Shown: piece by piece, positions 12,220 through 25,233 of the stretch
Numbering within the stretch: the first letter of the stretch is position 1
How the letters are laid out: every line of letters begins with the position of its first letter
From: Cyprinodon diabolis
Lineage: Eukaryota; Chordata; Actinopteri; Cyprinodontiformes; Cyprinodontidae
NCBI GenBank assembly: GCA_030533445.1
Contig: CM060070.1
Location: 28,358,501 to 28,422,500, forward strand
Length of the DNA: 64,000 bases
Direction: 5' to 3'
Position numbers and translations under genes: made by a program
Notes under the pieces: model-generated
The model's database searches: none
Seen by the model: the letters and a program-made list of their open reading frames with translations, nothing else
Told to the model about the DNA's origin: nothing

Positions 12220-12942
12220 TTAAAGGAAAAGTCCAGTCATATTCAGAATTCAAACTTCTGAAAGTACTTTTAATAAGAAATTATTACATGCTGTTCAATA
12301 AATGATAAGTGCTATATCTGTTTTTTGTCACAACGCGCTATTATCCAAGTCATCTTCAAAACATTCTTCTTCAAAATGTTGGCTGTATACTTCGTGTTTT
12401 TTCTCTGGCCAGACATTTGATGGCAAATCCTACCTCTTCAAATTGGCAATCCAACTGCGAACCTGTCCGTGTTGGATTATGAATTGGAAAGGTTAAATAA
12501 CAAATTTATTTATTTTTTTTTACTTTTACCCGATTCATTACAACATCCAACTGCCATGCGCATGGGCATTGTCAGTTTAACTATAGTTCTCGCAAATTTC
12601 AAAGGTAAAGTCCTCTCAAAATCTAAAATAATTGTTGCTGATTGCAGGCATGTCTAGTAGTTCCCCTTGATTTTTCTTGTAAAGTGGGGAGAAAGGCACT
12701 AGGCCTACCACAGCGTGAGGTCACTGCCGGAAGATGTCAGGAGTGAGGTGTTATTATATTTGGGCAAAAATTGCCGTTCCCAATTGGCCATTCCTGGACT
12801 CAGTGATCGACAAGAAAATTATTGTTTTTATTTTTTATTTTTTTTATTAACTCTAAATTCATTCAATAACCGCAAACATATTAGTTTTAGGTATAAATAA
12901 TGGTCCACTGATCATTCCTTGCTGAGCGGACTTTTCCTTTAA
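12220..12942. mobile_element. TTAA-ended MITE (723 bp)
   Basis: Perfect 15-bp inverted ends, TTAAAGGAAAAGTCC at 12220-12234 and its complement at 12928-12942. The bases just outside are GTCTT on the left and GTCTG on the right, a four-of-five match. The interior has only short open frames (12302-12900) without a transposase signature. Base composition is near that of the surroundings. It shares the TTAAAG terminus with the elements at 7180, 41197 and 60735 but not their interiors. Confidence 0.75.
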
Positions 12943-13289
12943 GTCTGAAATGTTTGCCATTGTGCCTCTGGCTGTATGTGTATTCGTTTCCTAGAAATGG
13001 TTTGTATCTTTTAAGGTTGTCGGACTGTTCTGTATCGAGTTCTTTCCTCCCCCCAATAAACTGTTATTGCTGTAGAAAAAAATATTCCCACAGCATAAAG
13101 CTGCCACCACAATATATTATTTCACACTGTAGAAGACAAATAAAAAAAAAAGTTTTCCTCATCAAAAAAAGAGCACACTCTTCCTTGACTTCTTACTCTG
13201 TCCACCTCTAAGCTTGATGCAAACTTGATACTTGATGCAAAATTACTACAAATGGCACTTCTGAGGATTTTCTTTCAACAGTAGCCTTT

Positions 13290-13640
13290 CTCTGGAGCTT
13301 TACCATAATCGACTATCAGACCTAACATCTCTCGTCAAGCTTAGCAGCTCCCCAACCACACTGTAAACAGTGTTGCTGAAGCACTGCTTCCCCCTCCTAA
13401 GGTGGCGGACAGTATGCCCGAACACTTTCAAGGCTGACCGATAGTCCTCCTCCATGGCCTCTCCGAACTCCTCCAAGACCCGAGCTCTTGCCTCTGCAAC
13501 AGCACAAGCCACAGCACAATTGGCCTGCCGGAACGTCTCAGCTGACTCTGGAGTCCTACTAGTTAACAAGGCCAGGTAGGCCTCTTTCAGCTTGACGGCA
13601 TCCCTTACTCCCGGTCATCAGGGTTCAGGGATTGCTGCTG
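13290..13640 (-). pseudogene. LINE ORF2 linker fragment (RTE/Rex-like teleost family)
   Basis: The minus-strand open frame 13300-13569 contains EEFGEAMEEDYRSA and VRHLRRGKQCFSNTVYSV. This pattern lies between the endonuclease and reverse transcriptase of a very common fish LINE. The match continues upstream on the minus strand to about 13640 after a stop. Only about 115 codons survive. The 39290-39985 fragment, also minus strand, looks like the C-terminal end of the same family. Their order on the chromosome is the reverse of what one split element would give, so they are separate insertions. The clade name is uncertain. Confidence 0.7.
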
Positions 13641-16600
13641 CGACAGGCACCAGAGGACCAGACTTGTTCTTAGGAGGAGGAGAACATGGTCCTCTCTGAC
13701 TCTTTGTCTCCAACATGGAAGATAATATGTTTGTTTTAAAAATTAACCATACTTTAATTTTTATCCATAACTCTATATCTAATGACTAATGTGTTCCTTG
13801 TTTTTATTAAGTTCTTTGTGTTCCCCAAGATTTAATTGTACCCATTTCATTTTTTTTTTTTTATTAGTTAGGTGACTTCTGAGGTAATAATGAAACTAGA
13901 TTTATTTGGGGATAACAGAGTTAAGCAGTAGAATACAATAGAGAGGAACTTTTCAAAACATTTATGTTCGAAAAAGTACAAGATTGAATATCACCTCTCC
14001 TTATCCTTAACCCTCCACAACTATACACCGCTTTTCATTATTCTCTAATCTATTCACTCTATTGAATCAGGAACCACATCAGAAAAATTTCAGGGGATAG
14101 GAAAAAAGCTGAAACACACAATAGACATTTAAAGTATGAAACCGTAAAATGCATATATGATAAGAAAACAGGTGGAAGTGTAAATATGCAAAGATCAATA
14201 GACTTTGTAATCGTAATGTTATGGGATATTACCTCAACACTTTAATGGATGCATAAAAATCTTCAAATAGCTTTGGATTCTGCTTTCTATGGAGTTCTTT
14301 GTCTTTGGTTATGTAATCAGCATGCATTTGAAAAATAAAACATTCTCATGGTGTGTTTTTTTTTTCTCCCTAAAACACTATTTCCCCAACTGCCACTTGT
14401 GCCTCACTGCCAGAGGAAGGGAGAAGTTGAACCTCTGACCCAAAACACACATTTCTCAGCTTCTCTGAGTCTAGGTGGCCTTCTCTCTGAGCTTTCACTA
14501 TACTAACTATAAGAAGGCATTGGGTTCACAACACCCAAGGGTGAATATAGGAAAGGAGGTAGGGAGTTGAAATAACATCCTGGGCAACCCAAGAATAGAA
14601 GAAGTGCAATACCTCATCTCAGTTTCCTACAGAGGACCCCAAAGGAGGTAGTTACAAGGAGAGTACATGTTTAAGATTGTGCTTTCCTGCTTAAAGCCAG
14701 ATGCCAGGGCAGTAAATTAACACGAGAGAAAGTATTTTGTATCTAATTGTTTTTTATTTTCATTGTTTAAATGTAATATTTTTGGTAAAACTCCTAACGT
14801 TCTTAAAGACACCTAAAATACATAACAATGACAAGATAGTGTCACAATCGTAACTTAAAAATGTTCTGGTTTGATCCATGTGAAATGTGAATTACCATCC
14901 TCTAGAAATGTACATCCTCTTTATATATATTTGCCATTTGCCCATGCCTATTGCTTAATGGGAGCCACCCTGTAACTGATGCCATTTCCTATCATTTTCA
15001 ACAAACTCTTTAATGGACTTTCAAGGCAACAGTCAGATATATGACTGTGCTTCCTTCTCCTGCAATCTGTCAAGGCAAAGCCTAAAAAGTTCTGAAACCC
15101 TTTGGACTCTAATTATTTTTAAAGGAGATGGTTCTTTGAGGTCATCACATCTGTTCCATTTAGTTTATGTGTGTTAGTTCTAGGTGCACACAAACACATA
15201 TGCATGCATAATCAAAAACACCTAACCAACCATCCATGTGTAAATGATTACAAACACTGCAGCCCTGTTAGAGCCCTACCTACGTACAAACCACATGATG
15301 CAGAAATTACAACCCCATTGTTTGGAACGCAGTTTCTGTTTTGCCTCTGTCTCTCTCTTTTTTTGTTTTCTTTTACTTTTTCTCCTACGCCTTCTTTTCT
15401 CTTTTTACCCCCCGCCCCATCTTGCTAAGTCCTTTGCTGTGCCTGGTCTACCTCCTGTCTCAGCCGAGGAAATCCAGGGATTACTACAGGGACAATCCAT
15501 TTGCAGAGGCCTGCTGCTCTCAGCTTCTCTGAAAAAAACAGCAGGGGTGTATGATACCTCTGTATAAAAGAAAACATATTTTTCTTTTCTGATTCTTTCT
15601 TGCTTAACCCTGCTTATATCCTTTCCTCTCTGTACCTACTAATTTTCATGTACTTGTTTTTTTCTAAATGCAACCACAAATACAAACATGAATCATCTCC
15701 AGAGTATCATATCTTCCCTCTTCATGACAGTCTCAGGAGACTCAGGAGGTGGGGGTCCTCACTATATACACTTGTCTACAAAAAAAAAAAACGCTGTTTG
15801 ACTTGGCAGAACCTCTGCTGTGTCAGTCATCCTAGCTTTCCTGCTTCCCAAGAAGGCAAAGGGAGAGAAAAATAAAGTATCACTTAAATCAGAGTAAAAG
15901 CAAGGAGCTGGCCCCTCATCATGAATTCCCACTAGAATGTAATGCAGGATGTTGAAAATGCAACAATGAAAAAGTAAACCTATGTGAATTATTAGAAGTT
16001 TCGTTGTTGTAATGAAGAAACTAAATAATCAAAGGTTATATCATTTAATTCGTAAGATTTGTTTCACTGTCAAACACTTTCCAGTCGTAAATCGGAAGCC
16101 AACTTAAGCTGTATGTCTGCTTATTCAATCTTTATCATTTGGGTTTCTTTTGAGTTTTACTTGATTATTAAGACCTATTCTTTACATTACTGCCACCTGC
16201 AGTCAATATTAGGTATATCATTTCCATAATTGTTGCTTGGTTAAGTGTTATAAGCGCTGACACTTGGTTAAGTGTGATAAGAGATGATGTGCTAATTTTC
16301 GAGGACTGACTTGCATGGTTTGAGGGCACTATTTCTTTTTCGACTTGGGAATGTGGGCCTAGCAAAATACTGTGATTTATGTTTGAAACTGGCTCAAAAT
16401 AATTGAACTTATTTCATACTATGCCAGAAGAATCATCATCAGTTGACTCCAGAACAGCCGAAGTACACTGGAAGGTGTACTGTATGCTGCAAGGCGTGGA
16501 CTGGTAATTTTACTTGGAATTTTACATAGATCCAACAAGAAAATATGTCACAAGTTTGCAGCATGTAAGCAAAGAAAGGTCCAGCTTGCTTCGCCATTAG

Positions 16601-18289
16601 GCACTTTTTCCAAGTCCTGGTGTCTTCTGGGGCATGCATAGGATGTTACGATGTTGTCCACCAACATATGCAATTCTGGAGCTGTATTCTCAGGAGAGGA
16701 TGTTCTTAGGTATTAAGATGACCCTCTTTCTCTTTGTAAGTCTTGATCCTTCGCCATGTTTAGAAGCTGTGTAATCTGTCCTTGTGTCATCATTCTCATC
16801 AGCCATTGCCAACTCCTGGGATGTTTTCTTCATTAAACTTTGGGTAGCAGGTGATGGATGGGATGTACACTTGCAGCCCCAGGTCCCTCCTTTCACAGGT
16901 AGCTACCCTGTGGCTGGCCCAGAGGTTTCTTTCCCTTTTGCCAGCTGTATTTCCAAACTGTCACTGGGTCTTTACCTGGTTGCCAGCTACTCTCTTCACA
17001 GCTGTTACATGGTGGATGCAGATAATCAGTTCTGCATTAGCAGTAGGTCGAATGATTCCTTCAGTGATCTTGATGTCAACAGAATGAGCGGCACAGGAAC
17101 AACAATCAGAATGGATCAAAGATGCAAGCTGGAAAGAAAAAAACAGGAGAAATTCTGTTCCTAAAGGGTGGGAGACAATCGCTGTTGGATTGGTCAAGAT
17201 TTGAATGGGCATTATTGAGCAGGGAAAGTTGAGATGATTTTCCCACATTTTTGGGGAGTGGAAATCTGTGAAATAAGGTAAAAAATGTATATATGGTTTT
17301 GATGATCAGCTGGCTGAGGCAGTGAGAATATTAAAAGAAAATGTGTGACTCTTCTTGTGCTTACAAACTCAAAAACAAGTTTTGTAAAGTATGCAACAAA
17401 CTTTAGTATTACTCTCCACTTTCAGTTGGGAGATGTTTAGGAATTTCTTATAAGATTTTTCTGGTCACCCACAGTATTTCAATGTGATCAAGGTTGGGAC
17501 GTCTGACTCAGCCCATGACTTTCCTTTCCTCAAGTCCTTGATAAATTTACTGGTACTGTATCCTTGTGTTATTACCAAGTTGTAGGTCTAGTTCTACTCC
17601 AAGTTCTACTTCCGAGTTACTTTATTTTTTTCACAGACTGTATTGCGTACTATTTATTCACCCTTTGATACACTGTAAAATTCATTGTTGATTCCATAAT
17701 TGTGAAAGGACCAAGTTTTGCTGCTACAAACTATCTCTACTGTTTACCTTTTTGCGTCTCTAGTATTGCACCATTTCTTCTGTTCTCATGAAAAATCTAA
17801 TTTAATGTCTTGCACAGGCAGACCTTGCATCAAATTACATTTACCTTCTCTCCACCAAACCTCTTATGCCATCTCCGCCATCATAGTTTCCTCTGATCCC
17901 AACACATTTCTCATCTACATTCCTTCCAAGAGAAAACGTTTTATTGAATTTAGTCGGATTTATCTGGCTTACCATTATTATGTGTGATGCTATGTAAACC
18001 AGATGAGTGAGGTCAACTCTACAACATGAAAGAGGAACAGTTTTGCATGTCTTGCTTATCTCTTTTGGTCTGCTTTTGTCAGGCCCATGGATTTAGCCAG
18101 ACGATTACCCAATGATTTGTTCATTGCAAAGTCCGCGTTTAAAGGTTGACTGAGGCTTATGAAAACTATATGCTCTGCAGCATAAACATAAATTTGTAAT
18201 CTAGCAAAATGAAAGAGACATGGGATGTGACAAATATATGACAGAGGTTATTTTATTTATTATAGAAAGAAAAGAAATAACCGAACTGA
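13641..18289. other. Anonymous stretch
   Basis: About 4.6 kb without a supported gene. Pyrimidine-rich DNA at 15330-15420 gives overlapping low-complexity open frames. Overlapping frames on both strands at 16690-17250 show no known domain. Poly(A) at 15780-15791. No paired terminal repeats found by eye. Confidence 0.4.
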
Positions 18290-18620
18290 AGAGATGGTGT
18301 TTGGGGATCATAACCCACTTCATTTACAGGGAGGAGATCAAACAGGTCACCTCGTATAGGTATCTAGGTATCTTTTAAGATGGGGGTTATCATGTTGACT
18401 ACTTATGTTCCCGTTTACAGCAAAGGATGTACTTTTTACGTAACCTGAGGGTGTTAGTGTAAGTCAGACATACGTTTTTTTTATTTTATCAGGCATTGAT
18501 AGAGAGGAGCCTTGGGTTTGGGATGACGTTGTGGTTCAGCAGTCTCTCCTAGCAGTCCAAAAGTTGCAGCACATTGTACAGAGTGCTATGAAGGTGAAAG
18601 GGAGACCTGAAAAGCTCCAA
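18290..18620 (+). pseudogene. LINE reverse transcriptase C-terminal fragment (jockey/CR1 group)
   Basis: Translation across frames gives VTSYRYLGIF at about 18350-18380, then VDYLCSRLQQRMYFLRNLRVL at about 18392-18455. After a frame break come a QALIER-like segment and QKLQHIVQSAMK near 18560-18595. This order (YLG box, paired-helix region, RI-TAMK region) is typical of the post-catalytic part of fish LINE reverse transcriptases. Stops and frame changes show it is dead. No 3' tail or target duplication visible. Confidence 0.7.
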
Positions 18621-20329
18621 AAAACCAGATTGAAACGCTTTAAATACTCCTTTTAGATATATTGTATATATGAATAAAATGCAGGTATCATAGAGTTACA
18701 ATATAGATTAAACGTATGTATATTTTCTCATTTATTAACATCTTAAAAAATAAATTGATTAAAGAATATCCACATAACAGTATTTTTTTAAGCAACAAGT
18801 CAAACCTTCTTACTTCGACCAATTTACAGCTGTTAATCTGTGAGCGCAGCGTGCACTGGATGTGAGGGTGAGGCAATGTTCAATGTCCTCTGCTATTATA
18901 AATGGCTGTTTGAAGACTTTGTGATCATGGGTAGGTCACATTTAATCATTTATAGGTCCATGTATATATATTTATATATTTTTATAGGTTTTTAAATGGG
19001 GATAATTGCGAGTAACAGGTTGGGTTTCGGTTCTGAACTGTACCGGTGCGGGCGGATACAGTTTTTAAAAACCATACCCGTGCAGGACTCTGATCTAGCT
19101 AATATTCCAGGAGTCCAGCTTTTTCAAACATGGTAAAAAAAAAAAAAAAAAACTGGTTTTGGCAGGTTTTAGTTTTTTTTCCACACTATTTTTAGACAAT
19201 TAATTGAAAAATTCTTTGTGAGACTTTAAGTGCTTGATATTTTGGTTTAGAACTTTACCCTGTTTTTAAAGTATCATAAAATCTTCATCCACAAGATGTT
19301 ACTGTGTTGTTTGGGTTTTTTAATGTTGTTTGACTAATGATGCCTAAGACGTGTTCATGCAAAACATGCCAAGATTTTGCTAGTGTTGTCTGCTTTAGCT
19401 CATCAAGAAATTTGCCTGGCCAGCAAAAGCATTTTGCTCAGCAGGCAAATTCACCCGGCGGGCATAAGGCATCAATCTACTGGTCTTAGGTTTCACATCA
19501 TCAAGGCAAACATAGATTGACATAGTAACTGGCGGCGTGTACTATGAAAGCTGAACATAGCTATTGGGGTTCCTAGGTTGACCAGATTCCGAGAGACAGA
19601 ACTAGCATTGGGAATACCACCAGCTCCTTCAGAGGCTAGGTCTGGACAATGGTCTCTTTCAGCTGTATTTCTGCCAATCCATGTCTCAGTTCAGGGCCTT
19701 TCTGTTCCCCATTGGGGGACAAATAACCCAGACAACGGAGTGCTAGGTGAGATGCCATTCTGGAGCTCATGCCGAGGCGGCGGGAAATCTGAAATCTTTA
19801 TACATTAGAGTTTTATAGCATGTTTCACAGCTTAAGTTTCATGGCTCTTTAAATTAAGATAACCTTACAGAGTGGATGATTTAAATAAAGTATATTTTTT
19901 AACCAATTTTAGTATGAAATGTAAGTGAAAACGATTGATCAGGTTTGTTAGGGGAAAAAAGCCAGGTCGTCCAAGCCTACTTTCTATTTTTTTGGAAAAG
20001 ATTGGACAACCACCTATGTCTTTTATCTATAGCACATTTCATATATGCAGTGATTTTATATGTTGTTCCAGTAAATGTAAAATAACACAAGGGGTCGGGA
20101 TCCATTTGCAGTGCAAAGTAGGATTAATTCAACACCAAACTAGAATGGGAGAAAATAAAACAATAAAGAAAAAGTGTATTTCTTGAACTTTTAAATTAGC
20201 TTAAAATCGTCAATTAAATGTACAATGTCAAAAGAGTTCAAATCAGCTTCAGATTGTCCCAGTTGTATCTTACTCTAATTTGTGTATCTAAGCCTTATTT
20301 TAAAAAGAAATTAATTCAAAATTGTGCCA
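18621..20329. other. Anonymous stretch
   Basis: No gene supported. A GC-richer patch at 19016-19095 (GGGTTTCGG, CCGGTGCGGGCGG, CCCGTGCAGGACTCTG) resembles part of a fish hAT-like repeat, but ends could not be paired. Poly(A) at 19135-19151. Confidence 0.4.
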
Positions 20330-20530
20330 AGTTTTATAGCCCTGATGCCTTGCAGCAAAAGGTTCAATTCCTGGCCTGGGGTCTTTCATCATGGAGTGTG
20401 CATAATTCCCTCTATACAGGTGTGGGTTCTCTCTGGGTACTCTGGCTCTATCCCACAGTGCAAAATGACAACTTTTAGGTTAATTGGTGTGTGTCCCCCG
20501 TGACTCTGATGGATAAGTGGTAGACCATGG
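20330..20530 (+). repeat. tRNA-derived teleost SINE, internally deleted
   Basis: Reads GCCTTGCAGCAAAAGGTTCA then ATTCCTGGCCTGGGGTCTTT, followed by GTGGGTTCTCTCTGGGTACT, CCCACAGTGC and TTAGGTTAATTGGTG, then jumps to GGATAAGTGGTAGACCATGG. I recognise this as a very common fish SINE with a tRNA-like head and a tail ending in a GATAAG-type motif. About 100 bases between the two parts seem deleted. A tail fragment in the opposite orientation lies at 38095-38220. No target duplication identified. Confidence 0.8.
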
Positions 20531-23500
20531 AAGAGTTCAACATCTACATTGCACTTAGAATTGTATTCTGGGTTTGCAGAATTAATTTTGAAATTTAAAG
20601 CTATAAATAAAAACAAATGTATATAATTACCTTGCACACATGTATACATGTGTTTTGCAGACAGTTATCAGAAAAGAAAGAGATAGCACTGAAAATGAAA
20701 TTTCCTCAGTGGGAAAGGCAAAAAAAAAATTAAAGAGCCCCAGCTGGGGGTTTAATCTATTAAATATCTTTAGAAAAAAACCCAACAAAATGAAACAAAA
20801 GGCCAGATGTTAACAGCTATCCCAGAGTTGTATGAGAGGAGGGTGTGATTTTTTTTCTCCTCATCCTCCTGGTCAAAGATCTGCAGCGCAGATGGTTTAG
20901 CTCTTTCCTAAACCCCATCACTCCTCTTTATCTTCACAAACACACTCCCTCTTATAAACTCTCCACATCTAGCCTACTTCAAATCAACTCATGTTTATTT
21001 TTCATCCATTATGTTTTTTTTATGCTCATCAGCCGTCCAACTCTTCTGTTCCCAAGTTATGTTAACAGTGATAAATTCTAAAAGTTTTACCTTTTCTCTC
21101 CTTTCCACACAACAAATCTCTCTAAAACCATCCTGCTTTGTCTGTCATTTCGCGGCGGATCCCCTTCCACCATCATCGATCTGTTTATTTGGCTTTCAAA
21201 TCCTTTCTGCTTCCTCCACATCATACTTACACAGTCCAAAATGAGCGTTCAAGGCTCCTATGCATATAAACATGCATTTAGAATACTGTGTTTGTGTTTC
21301 CACATGTATCCATCTACACCAGAAAATTTTTCTAAATTACACACAGCCCTGACTGTCTGCTAGACTTAAGGAACATAAGGCACAGTAGGTAAACCAAGCT
21401 TACTTTCTTTTCTTCCTTTCCTACAGTCTGGCCTGTGATACGCTCTGAGCCGAAGCTGACAGGGTAATCCCACACAAGCACACCATTTCACGGCAAATCA
21501 GCAGGAGAAATGTTCGATTTCATGCAAGTGTATTCAGCCGACAGGAAAACAGAGAGACACAGAGAGCGAGTGTAATGCAAAATCTTCAGGCATAGAAGAG
21601 GCACAGGTTCTGAATGGTAAGTCCATGCGTGTATAAGAGTTTTTTAGCAATAAAATCGCAACCCTAGTGAGGGCGATTTTGGTTGATCATTTCAAAGCTG
21701 TATAAAGATATGCATAAGGGAAAATCTTTGCACTTAAAGTCTGCTTTTCATATTTTTTTTTTACTTTCAGTGTATTGATAAAAATAAGCTGATCTGTGTA
21801 AAATCAAACTGAATTTGGTTAATTGAAGCAATTGATTGAAATAAATCTAATCAAATTTGCTTTTGGAGAATATGTTTGCTTGACTTTACTGCATTAATTG
21901 ACAAGACATTTTTCCTACATGCTTGAGAGCAGAAATTTTAATAGAAATGTGTTTGCCATCACATGTATGCTTTATTACTGTGATCAGCTGTAAATGAAAA
22001 CTAAATCAAATCATCAAGCTTGAACTGAATTATGGACTTGGGAGAAATTAATCAGGTTTATGAGTCACCCATGACTGGGTCTGCCTGCATCATCAAAGCT
22101 CGAGGGAAGCTGGAGAAAACACACACTGGCTAGTGGGTTTAAGCATGTTTGAGTTTGACACACACAGAAAATAGAGACAGAGGGGAAATAAATTTGATTA
22201 TGTTGAAAAGGGAGAGCAGGCTAAAAAATAAAAAGCCCAACAATGACAGGGCAAAGAAGAAAAACTGCAAATCTGATAGATGAACCAGAAGGTAGGAGTA
22301 AAAAGGGAATGAGAGCAGAGATGGGATAAGTGAGATAACTTTTTTATTTTGCAATGGTTTTGAAGATTGGGAGGGAACGTCTGTAGAGCATGTGATAAAG
22401 GGGATACAGAGATGCCGGGCCTAGATTAGTAGACCTTCCTCTAGCATGCCTTGATTAAAAGCGGAGCTGGCTATCACATCAGAGGCCGGGCATTTAACTG
22501 CCCTCGTAAGACACTCATTATTTCATAAATCTGCAGTTTAGGCAGTCAGCTCTGTTGACTTGAGTCCCAGCCAGGGCTTAAATAATGTTTTTACAGTCTT
22601 TATAATGTATTTACAGCCTTGAAATATATGTGTGTGCAGCTGTGTGTATGAATGCCAAGATGTTAGACTAAGAAACAAAAAAAAAAAAAAAACAAAGCTT
22701 AAAAAGGTGAGGGAAACACAATCTATCAATATCTACTTAAACCTTGCATGGTTCCTAGGATGCTGGCAACTACTTTTAGATAACAGGCGCAACGTAAACC
22801 ATGGGTAGGTGGTCTGTTCATGACAAGGCAACAGAGAGACACACACAAAAAAAAAAAACTTGCACACCCAGTGTCGATTTAGAACTGGAATTTAACTAGA
22901 CATAATGAACAAGCCTGTTTTGGAAGATGGGAGGAAGCAAAAGTACTGAAGAAAAAGACAACGCTAAACACAGAGAGCAAGTAAAATACATAAAGGGACC
23001 GCAATTCAGAAACGTATGAGATGTGATAGTACTTACAACATTATTACTCTGCCTCAAACCTCCCTGCATAAATACTAAAAATGCATTTTGCCTCAATAGC
23101 TGCTTTCACCATTAGATGCATTTTTACCCGTGAACCTGGAAACTGGACTTATAGCAAATTTTCTATACATATAGACCAAGACTAGATTGGAAGGAGACTA
23201 TCTGTGAAAAAATTTGTAGATTGTGACAAAGTTTTCCATTAGATTTAGGTTCTGGCCTTTGACTGGGTCATTATAACAAAGAATTAGATCCATTCCATTT
23301 ATTTTTAGTTGTGTTTTTATGTTTAGGGTTTACAGAAGTAGTATTTTTTTTTATCAATACTGTGTTAAAAAAAATATCATCCTGAAAGATATTTAGAACT
23401 GATTTTCCACCTAAATGAAAGTTAAGTGCGGTTGACTTCATCTTTGCTTGTATCTTTGTGCACCATCAGATGGAAGCTGAAGAGTGACAAATTTTGCAAA

Positions 23501-25159
23501 GGGCCACCACATCTGGTGTGCACATGTAATTATTATTTGATGAAATTGCAATGCGTATTTCATCCAAGTCACATTCCTGGCCTCTTCTTTATCCTGCATA
23601 ATCTGTGTTATCAGATGCCCTTTCCAAAACGGAACAGACTGTCTGCTGACGTATCGTCTACTAAACTCAAAAGACTGCATCACCATGGTCTCAGATGTAA
23701 ATAATACCTATACTAGTTAATAATGTCGACACAGCTCTAGTTGACACTATATAATTTGTTTTGTCAGCCTTGCAGAGATCCCTACAGCTTTGAATTACTG
23801 CTGCTTTTTTAGAAACTTTTTTTTTTTGCCTTAATCTCCCTTTCAACCACCCAACATTCATTCACTAAGAAAAAGTGCTTTGTATGAAGAAATGCAGTAT
23901 TATTACATCTATAATTTCTGGTTCTAATAGGTTTAGCACCCATTTCCACAATAAGGAAAAACAGACAGGTTTGAACCACAGCTCAGCATAAGCTTATGAC
24001 AGAGAAGATCAGCCTGTAGGAAAGACCTATAATTCAGTGTTTGAAATTGCATATGTAGATACAATAAATCAGAGCTGTATCTGAATATTCCCGACTAAGT
24101 TTTTTTCCCCAGTCTCTTCTTGTGTTGATATTAAGCACAGAGCTCATGGTGCTGATGGGGGTTTGTGGTCAACGTGACCAACAGATCACAGAATGGGGTT
24201 TTAAGTGGATCGCAAATCATCAAAGAGGCCACGCCAATGGAGAGGAATGCCAAAGCAGACAGGGGGAGAACAAGATAAACACCATTATAACCACTGCAGT
24301 TTGTCAAGAGGCAAAGACCTGTGAAACAAATAAAATTCTTAGAGCAGATTACAACTATGTGCACAGATTCAGTTTCTATCGGAGGCAAACCTTCTTATAA
24401 AGTATATACCATAGGATGTTTAACACTCTATTTTGGTTAAAGTCCTTGCAGTGGTTTCTCCATGGGGTTTCCGTTTTATTTGACACATTTATATAATCAG
24501 AGTTACAGAAACAGCTAGCAGGGATTAGGTGCAGTATAATCAATTGATAGGCAAGCTTTGTTCTTCCATCCAAATGCAAAAAGCAGCAGCCATTAGTAAT
24601 TTTCCATTATATCACGACTGTTAGAATGCTGTTCCTTGTTATAGGCAGCTATAATCAGGACCTTGTCAACTGTTCTGGCAACTGCAAGTCACACCTATGA
24701 TCTTAAAAAGACTGGGGCTTAATGGTGGAAGTTTTTTTTTTTTTGTTTTTTTTTTCCCGAAAACCTAAGAAATAAAGGTATTGAAGTTTTTCAAATATTT
24801 ATTAGGTTAAGCTTAACGCAAACTCTGCCTTTTAAACTATGAAGGTTATTTTAGTTAGGTGTCTATTTAAGGATGAAGCTCAAATTCCCCTATTGTTTTC
24901 TTTTTGCTTGGGCTTAGGTCACAATGAAAAAATAGGTTTTATGGAGTGGTCTGTGTGTAGTAATTAATGTAAAAGGCGACTGCCCATGGGCAGTAAAAAA
25001 AACTTTGTGCTTAGGAACACATCTAATGTACCACTCCATCATCTGTGTATTGCATTGCCACTAGTTAGGCGTTTAAAATAGGATGCATTTATTATTACAT
25101 AATGTTGGTGGTCCATTTTAGTGTTTCTTGAATTTTGCTAAAACTTTTTTGTTTCTTTT
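20531..25159. other. Anonymous stretch
   Basis: No supported gene. Poly(A) tracts at 22678-22692 and 22848-22858. A decayed patch at 22808-22845 resembles part of the SINE tail in reverse. A good acceptor-like site (CTTCCTTTCCTACAG) ends near 21427, but the following open segment is too short to judge. The block 24150-24310 is complex, repeat-free and open on both strands and may be a conserved element. Confidence 0.4.
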
Positions 25160-25228
25160 TTAGGGTTTCACAGAGGCACAGTAGTTAGCAATATTTTCTG
25201 ACTTCAAGTTCTTGACTTCAAATGACGG
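25160..25228 (+). repeat. SINE head relic
   Basis: GAGGCACAGTAGTTAGCAATATT and nearby text resemble the tRNA-like head of the SINE seen at 20330 (usual form GGCACAGTGGTTAGCACTGTT). Only about 60 bases are recognisable. It abuts the LTR target duplication at 25229. Confidence 0.35.
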
Positions 25229-25233
25229 CTAAG
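25229..25233. repeat. Target-site duplication CTAAG, left copy
   Basis: CTAAG immediately precedes the LTR start TGTTAGG and recurs exactly after the LTR end CATGACA at 29571-29575. A 5-bp duplication is the normal integration mark of gypsy-type elements. Confidence 0.9.

Noticed and set aside
16690..17250. Overlapping open frames on both strands
   Set aside because: No domain, splice context or family signature; moderate GC content alone can explain them.
21428..21465. Possible small exon after a strong acceptor (CTTCCTTTCCTACAG) and before a GTAATC donor
   Set aside because: Only about 37 bases and a dozen codons; cannot be told from chance.
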